This document shows positions 8,458 to 16,872 of a stretch of 64,000 bases of DNA, one piece after another (within the stretch, counting starts at the first letter, position 1; each line of letters opens with the position of its first letter). Position numbers and translations under genes: made by a program. The notes below the pieces were generated by a model. That model searched no databases and had not been told where the DNA came from. It saw nothing but the letters and a program-made list of their open reading frames with translations. Origin of the DNA: Clostridium cavendishii DSM 21758 (GTDB taxonomy: Bacteria; Bacillota; Clostridia; Clostridiales; Clostridiaceae); assembly GCF_900141845.1 (NCBI RefSeq), contig NZ_FQZB01000004.1:1-64000 (forward strand). Direction: 5' to 3'.

Positions 8458-9060
8458 TTATACTTCAAAACTTCTTTTTACTATTTTAAAATTAAACCTA
8501 TCAACTAATTTTATAAATACTAAATATAAGCCATATCCTATAGCTACTCCTAATGTATTTAATATTACATCATCAATATCAACAGCTCTAATACCAATGT
8601 TTAAATAGTTTTCTATAAATTGAAGAGCTTCTATCCCTATAGATACAATCAATCCTAATAATACTATATTTTTAAAGTTTCTAAAGCGTTTAAAAAATAA
8701 TGGTACTATTATAGCTATAGGCATAAGTAATATAAAATTTCCTCCTACATTTCGTAAAAATATTTTAAATCCAAAAGCATATGACCAATATTCTGAATTT
8801 ACATTTACATTATAACATTCTATAATACCTTTTATAGGTATATAATTAACTATTAAATCTCTTTGTACATGATTATTCCCTATAAATATAGGTAATAAAG
8901 TAACTGAAACTAATACTATAATATAAATTCCAAATAAAACACCTAATATTTCTCTCCATATATTCACATCTACTTTTTTCTTCTTCTTTATTGCAAACTT
9001 AAAAATCGATACTAAAATTAAAATAATCAGTCCATAAATAATTACACCAATATTAATCAT
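8458..9060 (-). CDS. VanZ-like membrane protein
   Basis: 200 residues from the chosen start, with four to five membrane spans. The VanZ-domain pattern is visible: NFILLMPIAIIVPL, then KNIVLLGLIVSIGIEALQ, then DIDDVILNTLGVAIGYGL. Some VanZ proteins give low-level teicoplanin resistance, but most are uncharacterised. The frame extends to an ATG at 9105, but only the ATG at 9060 has a proper site (GGAG, 6 bases upstream). Confidence 0.85.
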   Translation of the reverse strand: MINIGVIIYGLIILILVSIFKFAIKKKKKVDVNIWREILGVLFGIYIIVLVSVTLLPIFIGNNHVQRDLIVNYIPIKGIIECYNVNVNSEYWSYAFGFKIFLRNVGGNFILLMPIAIIVPLFFKRFRNFKNIVLLGLIVSIGIEALQFIENYLNIGIRAVDIDDVILNTLGVAIGYGLYLVFIKLVDRFNFKIVKRSFEV

Positions 9061-9179
9061 TACACTCTCCATCTTTTTACTTTTTATTACATTTAATATT
9101 ATCATACTAACCCAATAAATAAAATCATATTTTAAAGATATTTAAAGCTTAAATAATTTCAAAGAAAAATAAAAAATAC

Positions 9180-9279
9180 GGGTAGTTCAAAATGATACAA
9201 TCCCACCTCCATAGATAAATGAAATTTAATTATTTCATTTGTCTACTTAAGTGGGATTGTATCAAAATGTGGACTACCC
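9180..9279 (-). terminator. Long nested hairpin after the ABC operon
   Basis: Three nested inverted repeats: outer GGGTAGT / ACTACCC, middle GATACAATCCCAC / GTGGGATTGTATC, inner AATGAAAT / ATTTCATT. On the minus strand it is followed by GTATTTTTTATTTTTC, so it can end transcripts from the 9293-12289 operon. At 100 bp it is far longer than an ordinary terminator. Confidence 0.6.
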
Positions 9280-9292
9280 TATAAATTATAAT

Positions 9293-10057
9293 TTATAATT
9301 TATTTCTTTCAAAGATTTTTAATGAAGCTACTAGTGCTATTACTATTAATACCACAGTAGTGATTATTGTTACTTTAATATCCCTAATTTCCATCTTATC
9401 TGTTATTAAGTCCATATTTTTTGAAGTTAAAGTATATGGATTGAACTTTATAATTTTAGGAAACAAATTTATTAATGCTAAACTTCCATAGATAATAGCT
9501 GTGAGTATTAATCCTCCATAACTACCTTTAACTATTGTACTACCTAAAATAATAATACTAATTAAAAAAACTCCAAATAACCATAAACTAAAAAGAGCTA
9601 ATACTAAATTGTTAACTGAATGTTCTCCAAACAAATAAAATGTATATATATAATTAGTCGCTATAGCAATTAAATAACCTAATGTCCATATTAAAACTGC
9701 CGAGCTTAACTTAGCTAAAATTATAACTCTACGAGATAACCCCTTAGAAACCATATTTACTAAAGTTCCTTTTGTAACATCGTTAGATAATAATCCGCTA
9801 AATATAAGAAGTAAAGCAAAAATCCCCATTTGACCAATATTTTTTAAAAATTGAGCATACGCATCTATATACGTTGGTTTTGGAATTTTTATTTCAACTC
9901 CTTGAGTGTTCATAGACGATATTATATCTGGCATTATCTTTGCAAATAAAGGACTTACCATCCCGAAAACAAATAATACTGCTAAAAATATAAATAACTT
10001 ATAAGTTCTTACTTGCTCAATTAATTCTTTTTTAGTGAAGGCTATATAACTCTTCAT
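9293..10057 (-). CDS. ABC-2 type permease
   Basis: 254 residues with six hydrophobic spans (about 20-40, 68-88, 105-130, 140-165, 172-195, 225-245). Residues 1-20 (YIAFTKKELIEQVRTYK) are the usual cytosolic start of ABC-2 permeases. GGAGGTGG precedes the ATG. Its start overlaps the ATPase stop (ATGA). It is the last gene of the XRE / PLDc_N / ATPase / permease operon. The substrate is not evident. Confidence 0.85.
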   Translation of the reverse strand: MKSYIAFTKKELIEQVRTYKLFIFLAVLFVFGMVSPLFAKIMPDIISSMNTQGVEIKIPKPTYIDAYAQFLKNIGQMGIFALLLIFSGLLSNDVTKGTLVNMVSKGLSRRVIILAKLSSAVLIWTLGYLIAIATNYIYTFYLFGEHSVNNLVLALFSLWLFGVFLISIIILGSTIVKGSYGGLILTAIIYGSLALINLFPKIIKFNPYTLTSKNMDLITDKMEIRDIKVTIITTVVLIVIALVASLKIFERNKL

Positions 10058-10971
10058 TGTACCACCTCCATAAATAGATTCTCTAAAGATGGTTCTAATA
10101 CTTCATACTTTGCTATTGATATATTATTATTTGCAAGTAATCTTATTATTTCTTTACTTGTTTCATCTACGTTATTAACCTTAAGATTAACTTTCTCTTC
10201 ATTTACTACAATATTAATAACATTCTTTATACTTTCTAGCTTTTCTTTAAAGATAGATATTTCATTTTCATGATTAAGTTCTATGAATATACTATCACTT
10301 CTAAAATTACTTTTTATCTCATGAAGCTTCCCACTCATAGCTATTTTCCCATTGTTAAGAAGACCTAATGTGTCACATATTCTTTCTACATCTGAAAGTA
10401 TATGTGTAGAGAAAATAATAGTAGTTTTATCCTTTACCTTATATAAAATATCTAATATTTCTTTTCTTCCAACAGGATCCAGTGCAGATGTTGGTTCATC
10501 ACATATTACAAGTTTTGGCTCGTTAAGTAGAGCTTGTGCTATACCTAATCTTTGTTTCATTCCTCTTGAGAATCCAGCTATCTTCCTATTGTTACCTTCT
10601 AGTCCTACTAATGATAATAATTCTTCACTCTTTACTTTTATATTTCTCTTGTTCATACCTGTAATTTCACCGCAAAGTTTTAGATATTCATATGGCTTCA
10701 TATACCCATAATATTCTGGAACATCTGGCAGATAACCTATATATTTATTTGTCCTCGCATTTCCATAGACTACTTTTTCACCACAAACATAGATCTCTCC
10801 TTTACTGGCCTCAAGAAGTCCAAGAATCATCTTCATAGTAGTTGTCTTTCCCGCTCCATTTTTCCCAATGAAGCCAAATATTGAATTCTCTTGTACTGAA
10901 AAACTTAAGTCTTCTATTACATTAAATCCATTAAAACTCTTATAAAGATTTTCTACCTTTAAAACCTCCAT
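10054..10971 (-). CDS. ABC transporter ATP-binding protein
   Basis: 305 residues: Walker A GKNGAGKTT (36-44), signature SRGMKQ, Walker B LVICDEP, and H-loop FSTHI, followed by a C-terminal domain typical of NatA/CcmA-type exporters. It overlaps both neighbours by a few bases, so translation is coupled. It works with the permease at 9293-10057. Confidence 0.92.
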   Translation of the reverse strand: MEVLKVENLYKSFNGFNVIEDLSFSVQENSIFGFIGKNGAGKTTTMKMILGLLEASKGEIYVCGEKVVYGNARTNKYIGYLPDVPEYYGYMKPYEYLKLCGEITGMNKRNIKVKSEELLSLVGLEGNNRKIAGFSRGMKQRLGIAQALLNEPKLVICDEPTSALDPVGRKEILDILYKVKDKTTIIFSTHILSDVERICDTLGLLNNGKIAMSGKLHEIKSNFRSDSIFIELNHENEISIFKEKLESIKNVINIVVNEEKVNLKVNNVDETSKEIIRLLANNNISIAKYEVLEPSLENLFMEVVQ

Positions 10972-11180
10972 TATTCATCGCTCCTACCAATAGTAAAATA
11001 AAGGATAGGTCCTATAATCTGTATAAATACTGAAACAATTATCCATATTACCTTATTCCCAATCTTAAACTTATCATGTTTTAATATATGAACTACTGCT
11101 GCAAGCATTAATGAAAATTCAACTATTATTATTGGTATTAAAAATGGTATACTTTCCTTTATATTTTCCATATTATTCAC
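10971..11180 (-). CDS. PLDc_N domain membrane protein
   Basis: 69 residues with two membrane spans (about 12-33 and 44-64), of the phospholipase-D-nuclease N-terminal type: a short FSLMLAAVVHIL helix, a KIGNKVIW loop, and IGPILYFTIGR at the end. In Bacillus and Clostridium these small proteins often sit next to ABC exporter genes, as here. The function is not known. A ribosome binding site AGGAGTG lies upstream and its stop overlaps the ATPase start. Confidence 0.75.
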   Translation of the reverse strand: MNNMENIKESIPFLIPIIIVEFSLMLAAVVHILKHDKFKIGNKVIWIIVSVFIQIIGPILYFTIGRSDE

Positions 11181-11182
11181 TC

Positions 11183-12289
11183 CTATATATCCTTTAATCT
11201 TTTAATTAAATCATTAAACTTTTCTTCTTTCTCTAAAGGTTTAAATACTGGGTTATCTATGACTGCTTTCTTTATTTCTTCTTTAATAATCTTTTCATTT
11301 CTTGGTGATTGATTCCCTAAATCTAACTTTTCAAATAATCCCTCTATACAATCAAAAACTTCATTTGTTTTCAACTTAATAGGAAAAAATTCAGTATTTG
11401 AAATTGTTCTTACATAATTCTCTAACATGTTTATTGCCTTGTCATTTTTTCCATTCATAACATAAATGTAAGCTGTAATATAATAAATTGATAAATAACT
11501 TGAAGGATATATTTCTTTAATATTAAATATTTTACTTAATTCTAATGTCATTTTAATCCACTTTTCAACTTTTGCAATATCATTTCCATATAACCTTATA
11601 AGACTTGGTACTGCTCCTAATATTCCTATTACATTTCCATAAATATATTCTTGTGAAATTTTTACAGCTTTATTTGTATCTCCTTTCATTTCATAAGCAT
11701 TCGCTAATAGAATTTCAGGATTTAAAGAAAGCTCTGTAATACTTTCTAAATTAATTATTGCTTCACCAACCCTATTTGTCATTAATAAACAAGTAGCTTT
11801 CAAATAAGTTGCTTGCCTACAAAGACTTGAATCTTTACTATTCTTTATAATCCTTTCAAATATATCTTCTGCTTCTTTATATATTTCATTAGTTCTTTCT
11901 TTATCCCCTACCAAATTTACATGATTAATCAATAACAATGCTATATTGAACTGAAGCCTAAAACAAGAATAGTACTTCTTAGCATAATCCATACATTCAT
12001 CATAAACCTCATCAAAAGATTTTTTACTAAAATCATCTGATAGTCTTAAATATAGACTTTTGATTTTTTCTTTTGTCAATTGTGGATGATAACCTATTAA
12101 CTCATCTACACTTATATCAAAGTAAGTGGCTATTATAGGCAATAAAGTTATATCTGGATAACTTTGATTTGACTCCCACTTTGATACTGCAGATTTTGAT
12201 ACACCAATAAAATCTGCTAATTCTTCTTGTGTAATTCCTTTTTCCTTTCTTTTAACTAATATATTAAATCCAATACTTATTTCTTCCAT
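11183..12289 (-). CDS. XRE-family regulator with TPR-like C-terminal region
   Basis: About 368 residues. The helix-turn-helix (residues 7-60) has the typical ITQEELADFIGVSKSAVSKWE and a FDISVDELIG end. The remainder is a chain of amphipathic helices resembling TPR repeats, as in regulators that bind a ligand or peptide. The open frame begins with a TTG at 12313, but that codon precedes the ribosome binding site AAGGAGG, which serves the ATG at 12289. First gene of the ABC operon, which it probably controls. Confidence 0.88.
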   Translation of the reverse strand: MEEISIGFNILVKRKEKGITQEELADFIGVSKSAVSKWESNQSYPDITLLPIIATYFDISVDELIGYHPQLTKEKIKSLYLRLSDDFSKKSFDEVYDECMDYAKKYYSCFRLQFNIALLLINHVNLVGDKERTNEIYKEAEDIFERIIKNSKDSSLCRQATYLKATCLLMTNRVGEAIINLESITELSLNPEILLANAYEMKGDTNKAVKISQEYIYGNVIGILGAVPSLIRLYGNDIAKVEKWIKMTLELSKIFNIKEIYPSSYLSIYYITAYIYVMNGKNDKAINMLENYVRTISNTEFFPIKLKTNEVFDCIEGLFEKLDLGNQSPRNEKIIKEEIKKAVIDNPVFKPLEKEEKFNDLIKRLKDI

Positions 12290-12475
12290 AAATAACGCCT
12301 CCTTATACTTCAATTTTAAAATTCGCTTTATCTTTTTACAATGGAATGATAGTTGTTTTTCTTCTGAAAAATCAACTAATAGTCAACTTTATTTACTTTT
12401 AAAATTATTTATTTGTTTATTTAGAAACTCTATACCTTTAAATATTTTTAATAATCTCTATATTTAGCATCCAAA

Positions 12476-12517
12476 AACCCCTATAATAATACATTTCTAT
12501 GCATTATTATAGGGGTT
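12476..12517 (-). terminator. Strong intrinsic terminator of the DUF2628 gene
   Basis: Near-perfect 15-bp arms (AACCCCTATAATAAT and its complement) followed on the minus strand by TTTTTGG. Confidence 0.8.
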
Positions 12518-12612
12518 CTATCTTTCAAATATTACTATAGAGTTATTAACATTATTTTTTTAAAATTCTAAATATTTTAACAAAAGAATAATTGTGTAGA
12601 TAATTTTAAGTC

Positions 12613-13071
12613 TTAACTCTTATTTATTAAAATAAAAATAACCATAATAAATATTATTAAGAATAAAGTTGCCATAATTTTATTAGTTCCACCTACTTGA
12701 GAAAGCTTATTATGCTCTTTACTTGCGTGAACATCCATATTTTTTACTTCTGCCATCTTTTTATTAACATGTTGATAATATATATAATTTCCATATAATC
12801 CAAACACAATCCTTATTAATAAACTAGTATAGGTAAACACACAAATATCAAAAGTTATCTCTAATAAAAAAATTAATATACTTGGTAAATATATCTTTCT
12901 ATTGATCAACCATATTGGACCAAATAAAAAAGCACCCCAATTCCACGTGATTTTATTACCATTATTAATTGATTTGAAATTCCAATAAAAATAATTTGCT
13001 TCCTTATCTCCTACAAATGAGTAATATTCATCCACTGTATAAGGAAGTTGTTGATTATAATTATCTTCCAC
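12613..13071 (-). CDS. DUF2628 family membrane protein
   Basis: 152 residues. An N-terminal hydrophilic part is followed by the DUF2628 mark WNWGAFLFGPIWLINRKIY, two spans (about 60-78 and 80-95) and a last C-terminal span (about 128-148). The start is a GTG with AAGGAG 9 bases upstream. It lies downstream of the small RNA at 13184-13333 on the same strand, but after that RNA's terminator, so it probably has its own promoter. The role is unknown. Confidence 0.75.
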   Translation of the reverse strand: MEDNYNQQLPYTVDEYYSFVGDKEANYFYWNFKSINNGNKITWNWGAFLFGPIWLINRKIYLPSILIFLLEITFDICVFTYTSLLIRIVFGLYGNYIYYQHVNKKMAEVKNMDVHASKEHNKLSQVGGTNKIMATLFLIIFIMVIFILINKS

Positions 13072-13183
13072 AAAAAAATTCTCCTTTTATATAAATATAA
13101 TAAATAATAATTCAATTAACTAACTAAATTATTTTTAAATCACTTTATTTTAACTCTTTGTTATAATAGAATAGCTACTTTAC

Positions 13184-13333
13184 CATAAAACAAAAGCACC
13201 CAAGACTTGGGTGCTTAACTCTTAAAACAATAATTTGGCAGGTCGGCGTATCCTGCATCTCTGTTAACAGCAAAACTGCGTGTGGGGAGCCATTTCCCAC
13301 CTCAAATCATTATTTTCATCTACTACTTTATCC
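13184..13333 (-). ncRNA. Structured small RNA of unassigned class
   Basis: A transcript of about 150 nt is defined by a near-consensus promoter (13340-13368) and a perfect terminator hairpin (13194-13216). The body can fold with a closing stem AAUAAU-GA-UUUG / CAAAUUAUU, a hairpin GGUGGG...CCCCAC, a small CAG/CUG hairpin, and a hairpin GCAGG AUACGCCGA CCUGC, which resembles a multi-branch junction. It is G+C-richer than the flanks and has no open frame with a ribosome binding site. It lacks the hallmark loops of SRP RNA, tmRNA, RNase P or the common riboswitches. A riboswitch for the DUF2628 gene is possible, but I see no anti-terminator. Confidence 0.65.
13194..13216 (-). terminator. Terminator of the small RNA
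   Basis: Perfect inverted repeat AAGCACCCAAG / CTTGGGTGCTT, followed on the minus strand by TTGTTTTAT. Confidence 0.85.
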
Positions 13334-13339
13334 ATTTTT

Positions 13340-13368
13340 ATTATACTTTATTCTTATATTAAAGTCAA
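13340..13368 (-). promoter_or_regulatory. Sigma-A promoter of the small RNA
   Basis: On the minus strand: TTGACT (13363-13368), a 17-base spacer, and TATAAT (13340-13345). The predicted start is at about 13333. One of the best promoter matches in the window. Confidence 0.8.
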
Positions 13369-13372
13369 TTTT

Positions 13373-13768
13373 TTATTTTTTGAATTTTTTAACTCTTCCA
13401 CTACTAATTCTGCTTATTAGTTTAGCCTCTGTTATCGGATACAATGATGCTACATAAATATAATGTTCATCTAAATCAACATCAATTGCTAATAATAAAT
13501 TTTGTTCTATTTTTTTTACAAGCTCAATGCTAGTTCCAACTTTTTTAGGATGTTTTCCTACAAAATCTGGTTTTCTTATAATTAACTTTATATAATCAAT
13601 TATATTATTTGTAACATAATCTTCTAGATTATTTTTATGTTTTTTCATTATGTGCTTAATCACTCCAGGAGACATATAAACTTCTCCATAATATTCAAAT
13701 TCTGCAGTTTGGGCTAATTCCTTATTTATTTCTCCAACAATTTTATATGATTTTTTATCATTTGCCAT
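13373..13768 (-). CDS. PBECR-like nuclease-fold protein
   Basis: 131 residues. The order YMSPGVIKHIMKKHKN, an IIRKPDFVG segment, and a closing SSGRVKKFKK fits the PBECR family (phage-Barnase-EndoU-colicin E5/D-RelE-like nucleases), where His of HIxxxH and the Arg near the end are likely catalytic. There is no signal peptide and no obvious immunity gene beside it. Upstream lies AGGAGT. It could be a domesticated phage or toxin-type RNase; the assignment is by motif only. Confidence 0.55.
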   Translation of the reverse strand: MANDKKSYKIVGEINKELAQTAEFEYYGEVYMSPGVIKHIMKKHKNNLEDYVTNNIIDYIKLIIRKPDFVGKHPKKVGTSIELVKKIEQNLLLAIDVDLDEHYIYVASLYPITEAKLISRISSGRVKKFKK

Positions 13769-13944
13769 TAATACTCCTAATATATTAATATTTTTTAATC
13801 GAAAATTAATTTTGTAAAATAATATTTTTATAAATCAATTCAATTTTTTTATATTATATCTAACTATATTATCGTATAAAATCATCTTTTTTTTATATAA
13901 ACTCTATTTTAATTATACCCATATATATTTTTTTTATAAATATT

Positions 13945-14262
13945 TTATATTATTTCATCATTTATTTTCTCCAATAAATTTATGAATTCTTCTTGATTTT
14001 TACGTTCTAAGTACATATTCAAAAGAGCTCCAGTAGGCATTTTATTAAGCCCTTTATATCCATTTTCTAAAATTTCACTTAAAGTATTTATAAAATTTTC
14101 TTTATTCTTTTCTGCATTTTCAAGCATCTCACTAACTATATGATTTATTAATTCAACTTTTATCTTTTCTCTAATCTTCTCAGTATATATCTTCATATAT
14201 GTTTGAGTTTCTTCATCATATTTAGAAAAATCTCCTGATATTATATCTTCAAATTTGTACAT
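13945..14262 (-). CDS. Hypothetical protein, 105 aa
   Basis: Not recognised. A helical, charged, soluble protein rich in Glu, Lys and Asn, with no Cys and no membrane span. The central part (INTLSEILENGYKGLNKM) looks like a helix-turn-helix-like bundle, but no clear domain is visible. AGGAGTGAG stands before the ATG. It is monocistronic, with gaps of about 180 and 300 bases on either side. Confidence 0.6.
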   Translation of the reverse strand: MYKFEDIISGDFSKYDEETQTYMKIYTEKIREKIKVELINHIVSEMLENAEKNKENFINTLSEILENGYKGLNKMPTGALLNMYLERKNQEEFINLLEKINDEII

Positions 14263-14564
14263 TTACTCACTCCTATCAATTATCAAAGAACTCTTTTCTC
14301 TACTATAACAGTTATAATATATTTTAACATAATTATAGCTAAAATGAACTTCTATAATTTATTAATTTAATAAATTAAATTATAAGCGCAAAGTAAATAA
14401 TATAATATCCAATAAACCTTTCCTGATAGTAAAACATAAAAAACTTTTATTTTCCAAAAATTTCTATAAAAAGATACACAAATTTATTTTAAAATCTAAA
14501 TAATTAACTTAAAACTATTTCTATATCATAATATATTCATAAACCTTATGATAATAAAGACTTA
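14263..14564. other. Intergenic region
   Basis: A+T-rich gap downstream of the radical SAM gene and upstream of the 105-aa gene. I looked on both strands for a short precursor-peptide gene with a ribosome binding site and found none. Confidence 0.55.
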
Positions 14565-15737
14565 TTATACTCCATGTAAATATAGTAGAATACACTTAGA
14601 ACATACAGGAGTTAAGTTTGAACTAAGAATTTCCCTACATTTTTTAAAATTATTATTGTGCCATAATTCCTCTACAGTCTCATTATTCAAATCTCCTACA
14701 GTGAATTCAGGAAAATTCTTGCATACAGTTACTTTACCAGATGGAAGCACATTCATACGATTTGAAATTGACAAACAACACTTTCTATGTTGTGCTGGAA
14801 TCTCTTTTCCAGCTATAAAGTTCTCAATTTGCGGTATTTCTAATGCTGGCTGAAATCTAATTCTTATATTCCAAACCCTACTATTTAACCTTTGAATTTC
14901 AGGAATTAAAACTTTCAAAATATCTTTATTAAGATTATATTTGTATGAATGCCAGCTTGGAATATAATCATCATTAAATGTTTTTAACCAATCAAAATTT
15001 TCTTTGAAATATATATCCATATTATTTGCAGTATCTTCTGGAAGGTACCATGGATAACCAAAATATACAGTATTAATTCCTAACTTTTCAAAAAACTCCA
15101 TAAAATCATATAGTTTACCAGTCATAGCTTCACTTATAACACAATTTACGGAAACTTCTCCCTTAAAGATTCCTTTTTTCTTTAAATCCATTAAAAGTTT
15201 TATATTCTCAATCACTTTTTTAAATGTACCTTTTCCACGAATAGCATCATTTTCTTCTTCAAATCCATCAACACTAATAAGTAGTACTACATTTTCTGAT
15301 ATCTTTAATAATGAATCTAATTTTTTATCTACAAGAATTCCATTTGTACATATTATAGTCCAACGTTTATCCTCTTCAAGTATTGAAATTACTTCATCCC
15401 AATAACTATAACAAAGAGGTTCTCCCCCCCATAAATACATATTAGACTTAGCCTCTCTAGTTTGAAGAAAGATTTGCTTTAATACTGATTTATCTAACTC
15501 CCCTGATTTTGTATACTCATCCACATTCTGAAGATATCCATCCTTATTCCACTCAAAACAATGCTTACAACGTAAATTACATCTATTAGTTAATTGAATT
15601 CCTATTTCTACTGGAAGGTTAGTAGCAAATGAACTATTACTATCTCTATTATGTTTTGTATTAGATATATTTTTTAGTGTCTTTTTAAGTATATTAAAAC
15701 TATTTTCATCAAATTTTACATTAGTATTTGGTTGCAT
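14565..15737 (-). CDS. Radical SAM/SPASM enzyme
   Basis: 390 residues. The radical SAM motif C53-x3-C57-x2-C60 (TNRCNLRCKHC) binds the 4Fe-4S cluster that cleaves S-adenosylmethionine; LWGGEP at about 103 is the GGEP-like SAM contact. The C-terminal region (about 315-390) has the Cys pattern of a SPASM domain (CC, VTVCKNFPE, CSKC) for extra clusters. Such enzymes modify peptides, amino acids or carrier-bound substrates. Its start overlaps the preceding gene by 22 bases and it ends a five-gene operon. The N-terminal 40 residues are polar and unlike known domains. Confidence 0.88.
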   Translation of the reverse strand: MQPNTNVKFDENSFNILKKTLKNISNTKHNRDSNSSFATNLPVEIGIQLTNRCNLRCKHCFEWNKDGYLQNVDEYTKSGELDKSVLKQIFLQTREAKSNMYLWGGEPLCYSYWDEVISILEEDKRWTIICTNGILVDKKLDSLLKISENVVLLISVDGFEEENDAIRGKGTFKKVIENIKLLMDLKKKGIFKGEVSVNCVISEAMTGKLYDFMEFFEKLGINTVYFGYPWYLPEDTANNMDIYFKENFDWLKTFNDDYIPSWHSYKYNLNKDILKVLIPEIQRLNSRVWNIRIRFQPALEIPQIENFIAGKEIPAQHRKCCLSISNRMNVLPSGKVTVCKNFPEFTVGDLNNETVEELWHNNNFKKCREILSSNLTPVCSKCILLYLHGV

Positions 15738-16828
15738 AAAAAACCTCCATTTATTTTATTTATTAAATAAGAAGTATAACTTTCTCTTTTTCCTATTTCA
15801 TTCAAAATATTAAGATGAAGTTTCTCTAAAAATTCCATTTTATAATGTATTTTTATAAAATCATCATAATATATACCAAACCCCAAACTTTGCCATAAAG
15901 TTGCATTTTTCTTTTCATATTCTCCAAAAGGCTCTAACATTATTAAGGGTGTAGCAGATGATAAAGAATCAATAAGTGTTGCACCACCTGGTTTACTAAC
16001 GATTCCTTTTGATTTACGAATTAAATTAAATACATCTGGATAATTATCATTGCTTTTAAATTCAGTTACATTAGTTTTTACTTCTGCAAAAGGAGGAAAT
16101 ATATAATTGTCATCTTTATCTCTTATCCATGGATTCCAACTTGGATCAATCATAAAATACCTATTCAGTTCATCATTAAATTTAACCTCAGAATAATCAT
16201 AAGCAATAATGTAAAGTTTAATTAAAAATTCATTAAGTTCATTTATTTTATTAGTATAGGTTCCAAGTCCCCATCCTCCTCCATGAATTAAAAGCCTGTC
16301 CTCTCTGTCTTTAAACTCTATAGGAGATTCATCAGAAATAAGTAAATCTTTTAAAAGCTTATTATCATTGTAACTGTATAAAAATTCATTGTGACAATAA
16401 CTTGGAATATTCTTAACCTTTTTCCAAGAAGCTGAAAAATCACTATCTATATGAATGCACTCACAATGTATGTCTAATTCATTATATTTCTGTTTATAAA
16501 GCTCTATTATTGGCAACCAAAAACCAGAAACAACAATAAAGTAATTTATTTTTTCTCTAAACCAATAATCTATAATATTCTCAAGCTTTTGATTGCATAT
16601 TGATGACATCATATCTTTGGATATCTTAAGTCCTACTAATGCTACTGAAAAATTTTTATGATATGCATCTTTATTAATTGGTATTTTATCCTTTTTCTCT
16701 TCAACAATAAGATTTTCAAGTACAAATACTTCAGAAGATATATCATTCTTTTTTAAATCTCTATTTATTATTAAACCAGGAACATAAACTCCAAGTCCTA
16801 CTCCTGAACATAAAACTGCAACTTTCAT
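15716..16828 (-). CDS. Glycosyltransferase-like (GT-B fold) protein
   Basis: 370 residues. The N-terminal MKVAVLCSGVGLGVYVP looks like the first beta-loop of GT-B enzymes. The C-terminal half carries LLIHGGGWGLGTY and the donor-site pattern SKPGGATLIDSLSSATPLIML, as in UDP-sugar transferases of the GT1/GT28 type. The best guess is that it adds a sugar to the pathway product. Operon position four of five; a ribosome binding site AGAGGTAAA precedes the ATG. Confidence 0.65.
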   Translation of the reverse strand: MKVAVLCSGVGLGVYVPGLIINRDLKKNDISSEVFVLENLIVEEKKDKIPINKDAYHKNFSVALVGLKISKDMMSSICNQKLENIIDYWFREKINYFIVVSGFWLPIIELYKQKYNELDIHCECIHIDSDFSASWKKVKNIPSYCHNEFLYSYNDNKLLKDLLISDESPIEFKDREDRLLIHGGGWGLGTYTNKINELNEFLIKLYIIAYDYSEVKFNDELNRYFMIDPSWNPWIRDKDDNYIFPPFAEVKTNVTEFKSNDNYPDVFNLIRKSKGIVSKPGGATLIDSLSSATPLIMLEPFGEYEKKNATLWQSLGFGIYYDDFIKIHYKMEFLEKLHLNILNEIGKRESYTSYLINKINGGFLCNQILM

Positions 16829-16872
16829 ATTTATTTACCTCTTTTTACTAAATAACATTTTATTAAAATCAT

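Noticed and set aside
10352..10711. Plus-strand open frame of 119 codons
   Set aside because: It is antisense to the ABC ATPase gene and lacks a start signal.
13184..13333. SRP RNA, 6S RNA, tmRNA or a known riboswitch as identity of the small RNA
   Set aside because: The SRP GGAAG loop, the 6S central bubble, the tmRNA ends and the usual riboswitch core motifs are not visible. 6S cannot be fully excluded by eye.
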